This document shows positions 54,661 to 63,716 of a stretch of DNA of 64,000 nucleotides, piece after piece. The stretch is from Sediminibacterium salmoneum NBRC 103935 (lineage in GTDB: Bacteria > Bacteroidota > Bacteroidia > Chitinophagales > Chitinophagaceae), in contig NZ_KI866530.1 of the NCBI RefSeq assembly GCF_000511175.1, positions 2,438,221 through 2,502,220 on the forward strand. The letters are read 5' to 3'. The notes beneath the pieces are model-generated. The model made no database searches, was not told the origin of the DNA, and saw only the letters and a program-made list of their open reading frames with translations. The position numbers were made by a program, and so were the translations under genes. How positions within the stretch are numbered: the stretch's first letter is position 1; each line of letters begins with the position of its first letter.

Positions 54661-57600
54661 TTATTGTACAGGAATTTCCAAGTATATGGTTGTTCCTGTA
54701 TTTATCTGGGATTGTATATTCATCTTACCATTTAATGCATCTGCTCTTTTTCTCATATTGCCCAAGCCATTCCCATTGTCGGCTTCCTGCACATTGAATC
54801 CAATGCCATTGTCAAGAATCAATAAACTTAACCGATTACCAATCACAGATGCTTCTACTTTTATTTTAGTGCACTTTGCATATTTAGCTGAATTGTTGAT
54901 GGCTTCCTTAAATATTAAAAAAAAGTCTCTCCTTGCTTCCATATTTAATTTTACTTCATTCACAGCCTCTGAACTCTCAAACTCAAGTTGAATGTCTTTT
55001 GCCTCACAAACATTTATAGCGAACTCGCGCATTCTGGCCAGAATTTTTTGCATACTATCGTTGCTGGGCTTTATACTCCATACTATATCATCCATGGCTT
55101 CCATCATTCTCTGACTGTTGTCTGAAATTTTATTCAGGTATTCTCCTGTTTTAGAAGGGTCACTGATTCTTGCCTTAGCCATTGAGCTAAGAATATTGAT
55201 GGTGCTTAAAGTGCTACCCATATCATCGTGTAAATCTCTGGCTACCCTGGTGCGTATATTTTCTACTTCAATCAGTTTGTTCAGTCTGAGTCGGTGCATG
55301 GTGTATGCCACAAGTGCAATTAAAGTAAGCAGGATGCTGATAAACCAACCCGTTCTCCAGAAAGGAGGTCGGATAAATATCTGCATGGTGCTGATGTTCT
55401 TGGAACGGTTGCCTTCGTTGTCTTCACAATAAATTTTGAAAGTATAATTACCAGGCCTAAGAAAAGAGTAGTTCACAGTATTGTTTCGATCAGCTTTAAT
55501 CCATCCTTTATCCAGCCCCTCCATCTTATAGTAATAGGTTAGTTTATCTCTTAATAAAAAACTGAGTGCAGAGAAACTGATGGCAAAACTATTCTGATCT
55601 GATTTTAATACCACTTTGGGTAATAACTGTAAAGAGTCTACTGGAATATAGCGATTGAATAATCGGAAATCGGTAATGGCAACATCCGGTGGAAGATTAC
55701 TATTGCTGAATGCCGAAGGTGAGAAATAGATTAATCCATTAGAGCCGGCAAATATGATATGTTGGTTGCTCGTTAAAAAATCTGCTTCTGTAGTAAGGTT
55801 GCTGATGACTATTCCATCCCTCTTTTCATAGGGAGTAATAATACCGTTCACCGGATTGTATCTGCATAGCCCATTTCTGGTAACCATCCATAAATTTCCT
55901 CTGCTGTCTTTACGGATTCTTAATACAGCGTTGGCAGGCAATCCATCTTCTGTAGTTAACCAACTTACTTTTTTGGTTTTTTTATGAATGAAATTCAAAG
56001 CCCCTGCTGCATATACTAGTGTACTGTCGTTCAGTTGATCAATATCATCCCCGCCTTTCTGGAAAAGTGGATTCTTTTTGTCGGATACGGTATAATGATG
56101 AATTAAATTTTTGCCATCTGCAGAATAACAATAAAGTCCCTGGTTTAATGATGTAATCCATAATAATCCCTCATTGTCAAAAAATATTTTTCTTACAATG
56201 GTTCCAATTTGCTGTACAACTTCAAACTGCTTTCCATCGTAACGTACAATATCTCCTCTCTGGCTACTGATCCAGACATTACCTTTTTTATCTTCTGTTA
56301 TAAAACGTATAGTAGATCCGTTTAATTCTTTTAAAGTATGGTACTGCATTTTGCGCTTTACCGTATCATAAATCATATACTTACCACCCTGACAGCCCAG
56401 CCACACTTCTCCGTTTCTTCTTTCGTACAAAGACCATACTTGCTGGTATTGAATGCGTTCAGTTGCAGTGAAGTTATTGGGCATATTACCTAATAACGCA
56501 TTCTTATAGCTCATTAAGTTCTTGTTCAGGGTCAGAATCCCCGATCCCCATGTACTTAGCCAGAATTCACCAGAACTCAATTCCAGAATATCGGTTATTT
56601 CAATACCACCTTTGGTTTCACTGAAAATGAAATTGACTACATTTCCCTGGCTTCCCTGATCACTAGTCATGAAAATGCCATTGTCACTGGCAATCCAGAT
56701 ATTACCATCCCTGTCTTCTGTCATATCATTGATCTGTTCGTATTGAATGCCAATACTGCTTCCAAATTCACTTTTATAAAAAGTAAACTTGTTTAATCGT
56801 TGATTATAACTATAGAGTGCATTGGTTCCGTACATCCAGAGACTACCGGATCTGCTCTCAAAAAAATAACGTAGTTCTTCGTATTGAGGATTGTTATTTA
56901 ATCCGGCTGTATCAGACAGTTGATTGCCATCATAATTATAAACTGCTCTGATATGTCTGTCTGGCCAGCTGAATATCCAGAATCGTTTCTGTTTATCAAT
57001 ATAAATTTCTGTAAGATTCTTCCACTTCTTGTTTAGTAGTGGGATAGATTTGGGATTGTAATCGCTGGTATAGGTCTGCTTGGTTTTCTGATCATAAACA
57101 GCCAATCCTTTGTCACTACTGGTAAACCATAACTGTTCTTCTTTTTTATTTTCTGCAAAAGGATGATTCGAAACAAATCCTTTTGGCAGTCTGATTTCTT
57201 TTTCGGGTAAGAATGCTTTTTTAAGTGAATCAAACCTAAATAGTCCTACTCCGTGTATGGTTAAATAGGTATTTTGTTTGCTATCCTGTTGTAGGCGCAT
57301 ATTACTTTTAACAGGGATAGTTTCATTAGATAGAATTGGTACGGTTTCGTACACCAATGAAGCATGATTGAATAGGCCTATTTTGCCCTGTGATGCAAAG
57401 TTCAACAATAGCGTCTGTTTGCCTATTGGTAGAATCTGGTGTAAATCGGCAATTGGTAAATTTTCCTTGTTCGGTTTGCTTGTTCCATAACTGATAAATC
57501 TATTCCCATCAAATCGTTGCAAACCATTGGCAGTACCCACCCATATAAATCCCTGTTTGTCTTGGTATATAGTATAAGTAACATTAGAAGCAAGACCTAA

Positions 57601-57702
57601 TCCATCTTCCTTACTAATTTTTAAAAAAGCATATCCTTCTCGTTGTGATTGAACAGCTGTTAAAACACAGTTTAGTATAAAGAACAGAACTAGTTTTTTC
57701 AT
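54661..57702 (-). CDS. Membrane histidine kinase with Reg_prop propeller and Y_Y_Y sensor
   Basis: A 1013-residue sensor kinase. A signal peptide (1-19) leads to a periplasmic region of about 750 residues with Reg_prop-type repeats (YTIYQDKQGFIWVGTANGLQ, MTEDRDGNIWIASDNGIFMT, ITEDKKGNVWISSQRGDIV, IRKDSRGNLWMVTRNGL). These form two beta-propellers and a Y_Y_Y domain (DKLTYYYKMEGLDKGW, LRPGNYTFKIYCEDNEGN). One membrane helix follows at about 780-800. The HisKA_3 box RVARDLHDDMGSTLSTI carries the phosphoacceptor histidine, and the HATPase has NSAKYAKCTK, LDNGIGF and GNGLGNMRKR. It probably senses an envelope signal and phosphorylates the nearby LuxR regulator. Confidence 0.95.
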   Translation of the reverse strand: MKKLVLFFILNCVLTAVQSQREGYAFLKISKEDGLGLASNVTYTIYQDKQGFIWVGTANGLQRFDGNRFISYGTSKPNKENLPIADLHQILPIGKQTLLLNFASQGKIGLFNHASLVYETVPILSNETIPVKSNMRLQQDSKQNTYLTIHGVGLFRFDSLKKAFLPEKEIRLPKGFVSNHPFAENKKEEQLWFTSSDKGLAVYDQKTKQTYTSDYNPKSIPLLNKKWKNLTEIYIDKQKRFWIFSWPDRHIRAVYNYDGNQLSDTAGLNNNPQYEELRYFFESRSGSLWMYGTNALYSYNQRLNKFTFYKSEFGSSIGIQYEQINDMTEDRDGNIWIASDNGIFMTSDQGSQGNVVNFIFSETKGGIEITDILELSSGEFWLSTWGSGILTLNKNLMSYKNALLGNMPNNFTATERIQYQQVWSLYERRNGEVWLGCQGGKYMIYDTVKRKMQYHTLKELNGSTIRFITEDKKGNVWISSQRGDIVRYDGKQFEVVQQIGTIVRKIFFDNEGLLWITSLNQGLYCYSADGKNLIHHYTVSDKKNPLFQKGGDDIDQLNDSTLVYAAGALNFIHKKTKKVSWLTTEDGLPANAVLRIRKDSRGNLWMVTRNGLCRYNPVNGIITPYEKRDGIVISNLTTEADFLTSNQHIIFAGSNGLIYFSPSAFSNSNLPPDVAITDFRLFNRYIPVDSLQLLPKVVLKSDQNSFAISFSALSFLLRDKLTYYYKMEGLDKGWIKADRNNTVNYSFLRPGNYTFKIYCEDNEGNRSKNISTMQIFIRPPFWRTGWFISILLTLIALVAYTMHRLRLNKLIEVENIRTRVARDLHDDMGSTLSTINILSSMAKARISDPSKTGEYLNKISDNSQRMMEAMDDIVWSIKPSNDSMQKILARMREFAINVCEAKDIQLEFESSEAVNEVKLNMEARRDFFLIFKEAINNSAKYAKCTKIKVEASVIGNRLSLLILDNGIGFNVQEADNGNGLGNMRKRADALNGKMNIQSQINTGTTIYLEIPVQ

Positions 57703-57707
57703 TAGAA

Positions 57708-57715
57708 CAAATTTA
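57708..57715 (-). promoter_or_regulatory. -7 promoter box TAAATTTG of the histidine kinase operon
   Basis: A perfect TAnnTTTG match on the minus strand, with only TTCTA between it and the kinase ATG. The transcript is predicted to be leaderless or nearly so. Confidence 0.6.
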
Positions 57716-57753
57716 CAAGAGCCGGTTCACAAATGAATGCATGTGGCCCAAAA

Positions 57754-57769
57754 CCACATGTTTATGTGA
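57754..57769. promoter_or_regulatory. Palindromic operator 4a in the kinase/GIN-protein divergent region
   Basis: CCACAT-GTTT-ATGTGA, with 5-bp perfect arms and a 4-nt centre. It lies between the divergent kinase and GIN-domain genes and could serve either. Confidence 0.55.
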
Positions 57770-57793
57770 GTACCAGCCAGCCAGATAGCTGTA

Positions 57794-57809
57794 ATTCACA
57801 TTAATGTGC
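57794..57809 (+). promoter_or_regulatory. Operator 4b before the GIN-domain gene
   Basis: ATTCACATTAAT is identical over 12 nt to the left part of operator 1, but the right arm is shifted (ATGTGC). The T of TCACAT at 57796 is 46 nt before the G of a CATTTTTG box ending at 57842, matching the other promoters. Confidence 0.6.
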
Positions 57810-57880
57810 GGTTGAATACCCTCTTGAAACATTTCATTTTTGCTTTATCAAATTATTCAAAAAAATCAAATTCTCATTTT

Positions 57881-58369
57881 ATGAAACAGTTTATTTTATC
57901 CCTTGCAATCTCAGCACTTAGTATCGGTGCTTTTGCATCTACTGGTATGCGTCCTGACTTTAAAGCAGGAAAAGCTATAGCAGCTCCTTATAAACGTTTA
58001 GTGGTTTATGGTAACCTAAAAGTCATTCTTGTGAATGCCGAAGAAAAGACTGTTGCTATTCAGGAAATGGTTGGTCAATCTAAAGTGAATGCTTTGTATA
58101 GCAAAAATGAATTGGTGATTGACGGCTCTGCAGTAGATGATTTGAGCCCTGTTACTGTTCGTGTTCCAGTTAACCAATTGGAGTTTTTGGAAATTAATGG
58201 GTCTGCTACAGTAGTTTCAGAAAACACCCTGAACTTAAGTCACCTTACTGTTTCCATGCAGGGGGAAGGTAAAATTGACATTAAGAATACAGGAAGTATC
58301 CAGGTGAAATCTGACAACGGCATTCAGTTTAAAACCATTAAGCAAAAAGGTCAGGTAACCATTCATTAG
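57881..58369 (+). CDS. Secreted GIN-domain (DUF2807) protein
   Basis: A 162-residue exported protein from ATG 57881, with signal peptide MKQFILSLAISALSIGAFAS. The in-frame GTG at 57806 is rejected because it overlaps the operator and lies upstream of the promoter box. The body is a short right-handed parallel beta-helix of the GIN/DUF2807 type: YKRLVVYGNLKVILVNAEEK, PVTVRVPVNQLEFLEINGSA, LNLSHLTVSMQGEGKIDIKN. Such domains are common in Bacteroidota envelope-stress regulons. Its operator and divergence from the histidine kinase point to control by that system. A strong terminator follows. Confidence 0.82.
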   Translation: MKQFILSLAISALSIGAFASTGMRPDFKAGKAIAAPYKRLVVYGNLKVILVNAEEKTVAIQEMVGQSKVNALYSKNELVIDGSAVDDLSPVTVRVPVNQLEFLEINGSATVVSENTLNLSHLTVSMQGEGKIDIKNTGSIQVKSDNGIQFKTIKQKGQVTIH

Positions 58370-58412
58370 AAATAATTATTCTCTATATAAATGTTGGTTT
58401 ATTATTAAGCAG

Positions 58413-58436
58413 GGCCCGGATTTCCGGGCCATTTTT
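58413..58436 (+). terminator. Rho-independent terminator after the GIN-domain gene
   Basis: GGCCCGGA (58413-58420) and TCCGGGCC (58423-58430) form an 8-bp GC-rich stem with a TT tip, followed by ATTTTT. It ends the GIN-protein transcript, so the next gene must have its own promoter or depend on read-through. Confidence 0.88.
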
Positions 58437-58450
58437 AAATTTTAAATGAT

Positions 58451-59053
58451 ATGAAGACTAATCAAAATTTTATTGAATTGCTAAGTACTCAGTTTGCAAC
58501 GATAGAGTCTTATTTTAAAGAAAATATTTATTCCGCTTCCTATGAGGATTTATCGGCTATTCCAGCCTGGGGTGGATGGTCGGTGCTTGAGGTGCTAGAT
58601 CACCTAAATTTTTATAATCGCTGGTATTTGCCAAAAATTGATGAAGCCATTCAGCGACACCGAATATCGTCAGTTGAACATGCTGTTTTTAAATCTGGTT
58701 GGCTGGGCGCTTATTTTACAAAGATGATGAAGCCTTTCCCTGATGGAACTGTTGCTTCAAAAATGAAGGCATCTAAAAATACTATTCCTGCAACTGTGCT
58801 TAATCCAGATCTGGTGATTAGTCAGTTTTCTTCTCATCTTTCTCATTTGCATTATTTACTGAAGAACGCTGTCTTTGCTGATTTAAATAAAGGAAGGGTA
58901 GTTACCTCGCTTTCATCATTCGTTAGATTGAATACCGGAGACAGTATTGCTTTTTTACTGGCACATATGGAAAGACATTTTTGCCAGATTCAATCCATTC
59001 AAAAAGGGATATCACATAAATATGTGATAACAAAGTTGGAAAAGGTAGTTTAA
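58451..59053 (+). CDS. DinB-like (DinB_2) metal-binding protein
   Basis: A 200-residue four-helix protein. The motif ALSAIPAWGGWSVLEVLDHL then NFYNRW supplies the first metal histidine, and FLLAHMERHFCQIQSIQKGI supplies HxxxH near the C-terminus. This is the usual layout of the DinB/YfiT fold, whose members include bacillithiol-dependent transferases and many of unknown role. It follows a terminator by 15 bases. Its last codons contain the best copy of the regional palindrome (59010-59029), so that operator overlaps coding sequence. Confidence 0.82.
   Translation: MKTNQNFIELLSTQFATIESYFKENIYSASYEDLSAIPAWGGWSVLEVLDHLNFYNRWYLPKIDEAIQRHRISSVEHAVFKSGWLGAYFTKMMKPFPDGTVASKMKASKNTIPATVLNPDLVISQFSSHLSHLHYLLKNAVFADLNKGRVVTSLSSFVRLNTGDSIAFLLAHMERHFCQIQSIQKGISHKYVITKLEKVV
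59010..59029. promoter_or_regulatory. Palindromic operator 5 (TATCACAT-AAAT-ATGTGATA)
   Basis: Perfect 8-bp arms with a 4-nt centre, inside the 3' end of the DinB-like gene and 125 bp upstream (centre to centre) of operator 6. No TTTG box lies at the 46-nt spacing, so it may be an auxiliary site for the receptor promoter. Confidence 0.55.
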
Positions 59054-59134
59054 AAAATAATTGAATGGCAATAGGGTCAGATAAGCGGCAGAGATTGGCT
59101 TTTTTCCAACTATTTATCTAAAACCGTCTCTTTT

Positions 59135-59154
59135 TTTCACCAGTTTATGTGATT
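59135..59154 (+). promoter_or_regulatory. Operator 6 before the outer-membrane receptor gene
   Basis: TTTCACCA-GTTT-ATGTGATT: the right arm is perfect, the left keeps TCAC. The T of TCAC at 59137 is 46 nt before the G of the TTTTTG box ending at 59183, the same spacing as at operators 1, 2 and 4b. Confidence 0.6.
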
Positions 59155-59201
59155 TCAAACCTTCCTTTTATAATCAATTTTTGTATCCTCAAATTATTTA
59201 T

Positions 59202-61631
59202 ATGTCAAAGTATTTTACGCTAAGCTTCTTATTCACCCTTTTGTTTTTAGCTACAAATGCAAATGCTGCTACACCTAAAGAAACATTAATAGGGGGTACT
59301 ATTGTTGCAAATGACAAACCTGTTAACGGTGCAGTGGTGTATTTGTTAAAAGATACTGGCAACAGTATTGTTAAAACCACTATTTCAGACAATGATGGCA
59401 AATTTAGTTTTATGTATTTGCCAGAAAAATTCCGAATCAAAGTAAATGCCTTGGGATATAATGATTATATAAGTGAAGTGAAAACACCTGGCAGCGAAAT
59501 CTCAATTAAACTGACTGCTTCTGAAAATATTATGTCCTCGGTAACGGTTGTTGCGCAAAGAAAGCTGGTTGAAGTTAAAACCGATAAAACGGTTATTAAT
59601 GTTGATGCATCACCAACCAATATTGGAACTACTGCTTTGGAAGTTCTGGAAAAAGCACCTGGGGTTGTTGTGGATAAAGAAGGCAATATTTCCATGCTGG
59701 GTAAGGCTGGAGTGATAATTATGATTGATGGGAAGCCTACCTATATGAGCAGTGCCGATGTTGCCAATTATTTAAAATCACTTAGCAGCAATCAGCTAGA
59801 TCAGATAGAATTGATTACCCAGCCTTCTGCTAAATTTGATGCAGCAGGGAATGCCGGGATTATTAATATCAAAACAAAAAACAACAAACCCATGGGAACC
59901 AATGGCACCATTGGAGCCACTTACTCTCAGGGGGTTAACAGAAGACTAGCGATAAATGGTAGTCTGGGTTATAGAAAGGGGAAGTTGAATCTGTTTGGCA
60001 GTGTCAATATTTTTGACAATATGTCTTTTAATAAAATTGAATTGTCTAGAAATATTCGCAATGTAAATACAAAAGACATTGTTTCAGTTTTAGATCAGTC
60101 AACAACAATGGGGGTACATGTAAAGCCTTTTAATACCAAGTTTAGCCTTGACTATCTGGCATCAAAGAACAGCAGCCTTGGCCTGTCTTTTTCTGGAAAC
60201 TTTAATGATAATTTCTTTACCCTTCCTACAAGAATGGAAGTGAGCAATGCAGGTGGCGTATTGCAAGGGGTGTATAATTCAAACACACAGAATGCAATGC
60301 GTGTAAGTAATGTTATTGGTAATTTATACTGGAAAACTAAACTGGACACCACGGGTAGAGAATTGACGGCCGACCTGGATTATATTAGAAACAGTTCTGA
60401 TTTTAATCAGGAAATGAGTAGTTATTATTATCCTCAAATGAACAATCCTGCTGAAGCCCCATACATTTTAAAAGGAATTAACCCTTCTGTTATCAATGTG
60501 TATTCTGCAAAAATGGATTATGTACATCCCTTTAAGAAAGAAGGTAAATTAGAAGCAGGCCTTAAGGCAAGTTTAGTGGAAACAGATAATAATTCTGCTT
60601 TTAAAGTATTGAAAAATAATAACTGGGAAGTAGACCCAAGAAGCAATGAGTTTGTTTATAATGAGAATATTTATGCTGCATATGTAAATGGCAGTAAGCA
60701 ATGGAAAAAATGGGGCCTACAGTTGGGATTGCGGCTTGAAAATACCATAATGAAAGGCAATCAGGTTACCACACAACAACAGTTCAATAGAAATCTGCTT
60801 CAATTATTTCCAACAGCTTTTGTTAGCTATAAGGCAACCGAGCTGAGCACTTTTACAATCAATTTTGGAAGGAGAATTGACCGTCCGAATTACAGAGATC
60901 TGAATCCATTTCAATTATTGCTGAATCCGTTTACTTATAATCAGGGCAATCCCAATCTACGTCCTCAGTTTACGAATAATGCAGAATTGGGATATAGTTA
61001 CAAAAATGGAATGATCACCGCTAAACTTGGATATTCAAGAACTACAGATATCATTACAGATGTAATTCGGGCCAATGACGTAGAAAAAGTTACCTACCAA
61101 ACCCGTGAAAATATTGCATCAAGAGACAATATTAACCTGAGCCTGGGATATAATAAATCTATCAATAGCGTAATTACAACCGGCTTTTTTGCGAATGTTT
61201 ATCAAAACAAATACAAGGGGCTATTTAACAATGAACCCCTGGATGAGCAATACACTTCCTTCTCTTTGAACATGAACAATCAATTCAAGTTTAAAAAAGG
61301 TTGGTCGGCTGAGTTGAGCGGGTTTTATAACCACAGAAATCTCCTGCTTGCACAGGCATTCATTGAACCTATATGGCAAATGGGATTTGGAATCAGCAAG
61401 CAGGTCTTTAATAACAAAGGAACCATTCGATTGTCGGCCAGAGATATTTTCTTTAGTCAGAAAGTTAGAATTAATCAGCAGTTTCAGAATCTGGACAGCA
61501 GGTTCATGCAGTATTCCGATTCAAGACATGTAGCTCTTTCCTTCACTTTCCGTTTCGCCAAGAATGCATCCAATGTGGTTAAAAGAACCGGCGGAGCTTC
61601 ACAGGAAGAACAAAACAGAGTGGGCAACTAA
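59202..61631 (+). CDS. Outer-membrane beta-barrel receptor (TonB-dependent-receptor-like)
   Basis: An 809-residue outer-membrane protein from ATG 59202. The signal peptide is SKYFTLSFLFTLLFLATNAN, ending at ANAA. A carboxypeptidase-regulatory-like domain (about 25-110: LIGGTIVANDKPVNGAVVYL) and a plug domain (TALEVLEKAPGVVVDKEGNI, IMIDGKPTYMSSADVANYLK) follow. A large barrel ends with SDSRHVALSFTFRFAK. A canonical TonB box is not obvious. The protein resembles the OMP_b-brl_3 type found in Bacteroidota regulons for envelope stress or nutrient uptake. The upstream operator suggests control by the neighbouring two-component system. Confidence 0.9.
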   Translation: MSKYFTLSFLFTLLFLATNANAATPKETLIGGTIVANDKPVNGAVVYLLKDTGNSIVKTTISDNDGKFSFMYLPEKFRIKVNALGYNDYISEVKTPGSEISIKLTASENIMSSVTVVAQRKLVEVKTDKTVINVDASPTNIGTTALEVLEKAPGVVVDKEGNISMLGKAGVIIMIDGKPTYMSSADVANYLKSLSSNQLDQIELITQPSAKFDAAGNAGIINIKTKNNKPMGTNGTIGATYSQGVNRRLAINGSLGYRKGKLNLFGSVNIFDNMSFNKIELSRNIRNVNTKDIVSVLDQSTTMGVHVKPFNTKFSLDYLASKNSSLGLSFSGNFNDNFFTLPTRMEVSNAGGVLQGVYNSNTQNAMRVSNVIGNLYWKTKLDTTGRELTADLDYIRNSSDFNQEMSSYYYPQMNNPAEAPYILKGINPSVINVYSAKMDYVHPFKKEGKLEAGLKASLVETDNNSAFKVLKNNNWEVDPRSNEFVYNENIYAAYVNGSKQWKKWGLQLGLRLENTIMKGNQVTTQQQFNRNLLQLFPTAFVSYKATELSTFTINFGRRIDRPNYRDLNPFQLLLNPFTYNQGNPNLRPQFTNNAELGYSYKNGMITAKLGYSRTTDIITDVIRANDVEKVTYQTRENIASRDNINLSLGYNKSINSVITTGFFANVYQNKYKGLFNNEPLDEQYTSFSLNMNNQFKFKKGWSAELSGFYNHRNLLLAQAFIEPIWQMGFGISKQVFNNKGTIRLSARDIFFSQKVRINQQFQNLDSRFMQYSDSRHVALSFTFRFAKNASNVVKRTGGASQEEQNRVGN

Positions 61632-61642
61632 AATATTTTACA

Positions 61643-62215
61643 ATGAAAAAAATTATCTTGCTTGCTGTTATAGCTGCAGCAACTGGTCTGGTGTATTCTT
61701 GTTCCAGCCATGAAGAAAAAGAAACAAAAACGGGTGAGCGCAAAGCTGCCAGTATTGCCAGAGGGGAATACCTGGTAAAAATTTCAGGGTGCGGAGATTG
61801 TCACTCACCCAAAATCATGACCCCTAAAGGACCTATGGAAGACAGTGCCTATTTTCTGGCAGGCTTCAGGTCGAAAGATCCCTTGCCACCCATTGATACT
61901 TCAGTACTAAAAAATGGATGGACCCTGTTTTACGCAGAAGGAACAGCCATGGTAAGCCCTCTGGGCATTTCTTATGCTGCCAATATAACGGCGGACGAAA
62001 CGGGAATCGGGAACTGGACTTTGGAGCAATTTAAAACCGCAATGACAGAAGGCAAATGGAAGGGATTAAAAGAAAACAGGCCCTTACTTCCACCTATGCC
62101 ATGGCAGAATTTTACCAAAATGCATCCGGAAGACCTGGAAGCTATTTATGATTACCTGCAAAGCACCAAACCCGTTGAGAATATTGTACCGATGGCCGTT
62201 TTTTCAACGCAGTAA
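61643..62215 (+). CDS. c-type cytochrome lipoprotein
   Basis: A 190-residue lipoprotein with one haem c site. The signal peptide ends at the lipobox GLVYSCSS. The haem-binding motif is C-G-D-C-H (about 50-54) in KISGCGDCHSPK, and the likely axial methionine is in LPPMPWQNFTKM (about 154). The region between (FLAGFRSKDPLPPID, ISYAANITADETGIG, WTLEQFKTAM) follows the pattern of cytochrome c subunits of dehydrogenases. It would pass electrons in the periplasm. It starts 11 bases after the receptor gene and may be co-transcribed with it. Confidence 0.9.
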   Translation: MKKIILLAVIAAATGLVYSCSSHEEKETKTGERKAASIARGEYLVKISGCGDCHSPKIMTPKGPMEDSAYFLAGFRSKDPLPPIDTSVLKNGWTLFYAEGTAMVSPLGISYAANITADETGIGNWTLEQFKTAMTEGKWKGLKENRPLLPPMPWQNFTKMHPEDLEAIYDYLQSTKPVENIVPMAVFSTQ

Positions 62216-62216
62216 A

Positions 62217-62558
62217 TTAGGCCTCTGTGGTTGTAGCTTCTGCTGCAGCCACAGCTTTTATTAGCAATTGAAACTTTGTATTAAGAGATACAGTGTATAA
62301 TCCGCCTTCAAGTATTTGCTTGGTATTGACGTCTTCCAGCATTACAGTAGCCAAATCAGATGCCAGTGCAGAACTGCTGATTAAATTAGCTACTTTACCA
62401 TTTTTAAATTCAATAGTGAATTTATAACCCGCTTTTCTGCCAGTACCCATACGTTCGAAATCAATCCTATTCAAGTCTAATACCTGATTATCTTGTTTTG
62501 TTCTTTTTAGTAAAATACGAATAATGGGTAGGTACTTGATCCAGATTTGGGCGTACAT
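62217..62558 (-). CDS. Hypothetical small protein
   Basis: A 113-residue protein I do not recognise. It begins MYAQIWIKYLPIIRILLKRT, with a weak hydrophobic start, then a beta-rich body (GYKFTIEFKNGKVANLISSS) and an alanine/threonine-rich tail. Similar small proteins of unknown role exist in Bacteroidota. It is convergent with the cytochrome gene, one base apart. The start lies about 100 bases from the divergent NdpA-like gene. Confidence 0.6.
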   Translation of the reverse strand: MYAQIWIKYLPIIRILLKRTKQDNQVLDLNRIDFERMGTGRKAGYKFTIEFKNGKVANLISSSALASDLATVMLEDVNTKQILEGGLYTVSLNTKFQLLIKAVAAAEATTTEA

Positions 62559-62661
62559 GTAGCTGTGTTATAAGTTAAGAATAAAACAAAGGTCCGAAAT
62601 TTCTTCGCCATTTCCGAATTTGGTTTTAAAAAGTCGTCATATCTTTTATATTCGCAGGTAT

Positions 62662-63699
62662 ATGAATGATATTTCAAGCGTAGTTATCCGGCAATTAATG
62701 GTTCATCAGGCGGGTAATGCCGCACAAGGTAGCCAGCTGATTCTATCGGAATCAGCCCATCTTTTACCCGATGAATTCTGGCAGCAAACCCTTGCCCATT
62801 TTTTCCTGAAGCCTTTTAATGAAGCTGAACAATACAGACTCCAAACCCAGGACAATCTGGTCTATGCCATTATAAATCAGCTATTTAGCAATGAGGTTTC
62901 GGTGGAATCTGCCAGTAAAACCCTGGCAGAACATTTTCATTTGAAGTCTCAATCTGTGCATGCAAAATCAGGTGAGTTCTATTTTGCCGACTTCGACAAT
63001 ATTGGTTTTGATGGATCCGCATATCGCGCTATTGGCATTTTTCATACGACTATAAAAGACCAATATCTCAAGGTTAAAACCAAGTCAGGAAATATTCAAT
63101 TATCTATTGAAGAGGGAATTGATTTAAAAAAGGCAGAAAAAGGTGCTTTGATATTACAAAAAGAAGCAGATCAGGGTTTTATTGTATTGATTCATGAGTT
63201 ATCTGCAGCAAAGCAGGCAGATGGGCCGTTCTGGAAATCGATTTTCCTGCAGGCGTCTCCCATTATAAATAGTTACCATAACACTAATGAAGCGCTGGGT
63301 ATGTGCAAGCTATTTATCAGTAATGAACTCAATGAGCATTTTGAAACCAGCAAAACCGATCAGATTGATATGCTCCAGCGAAGTATGGACTATTTTAAAA
63401 CCCATGACCAGTTTCAAATGGAAGAGTTTAGCAAAGAAGTTCTGTATCACCCTGAAGTAATTGAAAGTTTTACGCAATACAAACAACAATATGAAGTGGC
63501 CAAACAGGTGAATATAGAAGATGAGTTTGCTATTAATCCGGCTGCCATTCAGAAACAGCAACGTCATTTCAAAAGTATTTTAAAGCTCGATAAAAATTTT
63601 CATGTGTATGTACATGGCAGAAGAGACCTGATAGAAAAGGGCTACGACGAAGTAACCGGCAAGCATTACTACAAATTATACTTTGATCAGGAGCAATAA
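62662..63699 (+). CDS. Nucleoid-associated protein (NdpA/YejK-like)
   Basis: A 345-residue soluble protein of the 37-kDa nucleoid-associated family. ATG 62662 is used; the in-frame TTG at 62620 is upstream of a TATATTCG promoter-like box (62647-62654). The family pattern is visible in FYFADFDNIGFDGSAYRAIG, where a family member recognises its own start, and in the C-terminal SILKLDKNFHVYVHGRRDLI, then YDEVTGKHYYKLYF. It binds DNA or the nucleoid; its precise role is not known in Bacteroidota. Length is normal. Confidence 0.85.
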   Translation: MNDISSVVIRQLMVHQAGNAAQGSQLILSESAHLLPDEFWQQTLAHFFLKPFNEAEQYRLQTQDNLVYAIINQLFSNEVSVESASKTLAEHFHLKSQSVHAKSGEFYFADFDNIGFDGSAYRAIGIFHTTIKDQYLKVKTKSGNIQLSIEEGIDLKKAEKGALILQKEADQGFIVLIHELSAAKQADGPFWKSIFLQASPIINSYHNTNEALGMCKLFISNELNEHFETSKTDQIDMLQRSMDYFKTHDQFQMEEFSKEVLYHPEVIESFTQYKQQYEVAKQVNIEDEFAINPAAIQKQQRHFKSILKLDKNFHVYVHGRRDLIEKGYDEVTGKHYYKLYFDQEQ

Positions 63700-63716
63700 A
63701 TGGCCAATTCATTCAA

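Noticed and set aside
54686..55432. Open frames on the + strand inside the histidine kinase gene
   Set aside because: They lie opposite the HATPase and HisKA coding sequence and lack any domain of their own.
58370..58450. A small RNA between the GIN-domain and DinB genes
   Set aside because: Apart from the terminator there is no promoter box or second stem, so no separate transcript is supported.
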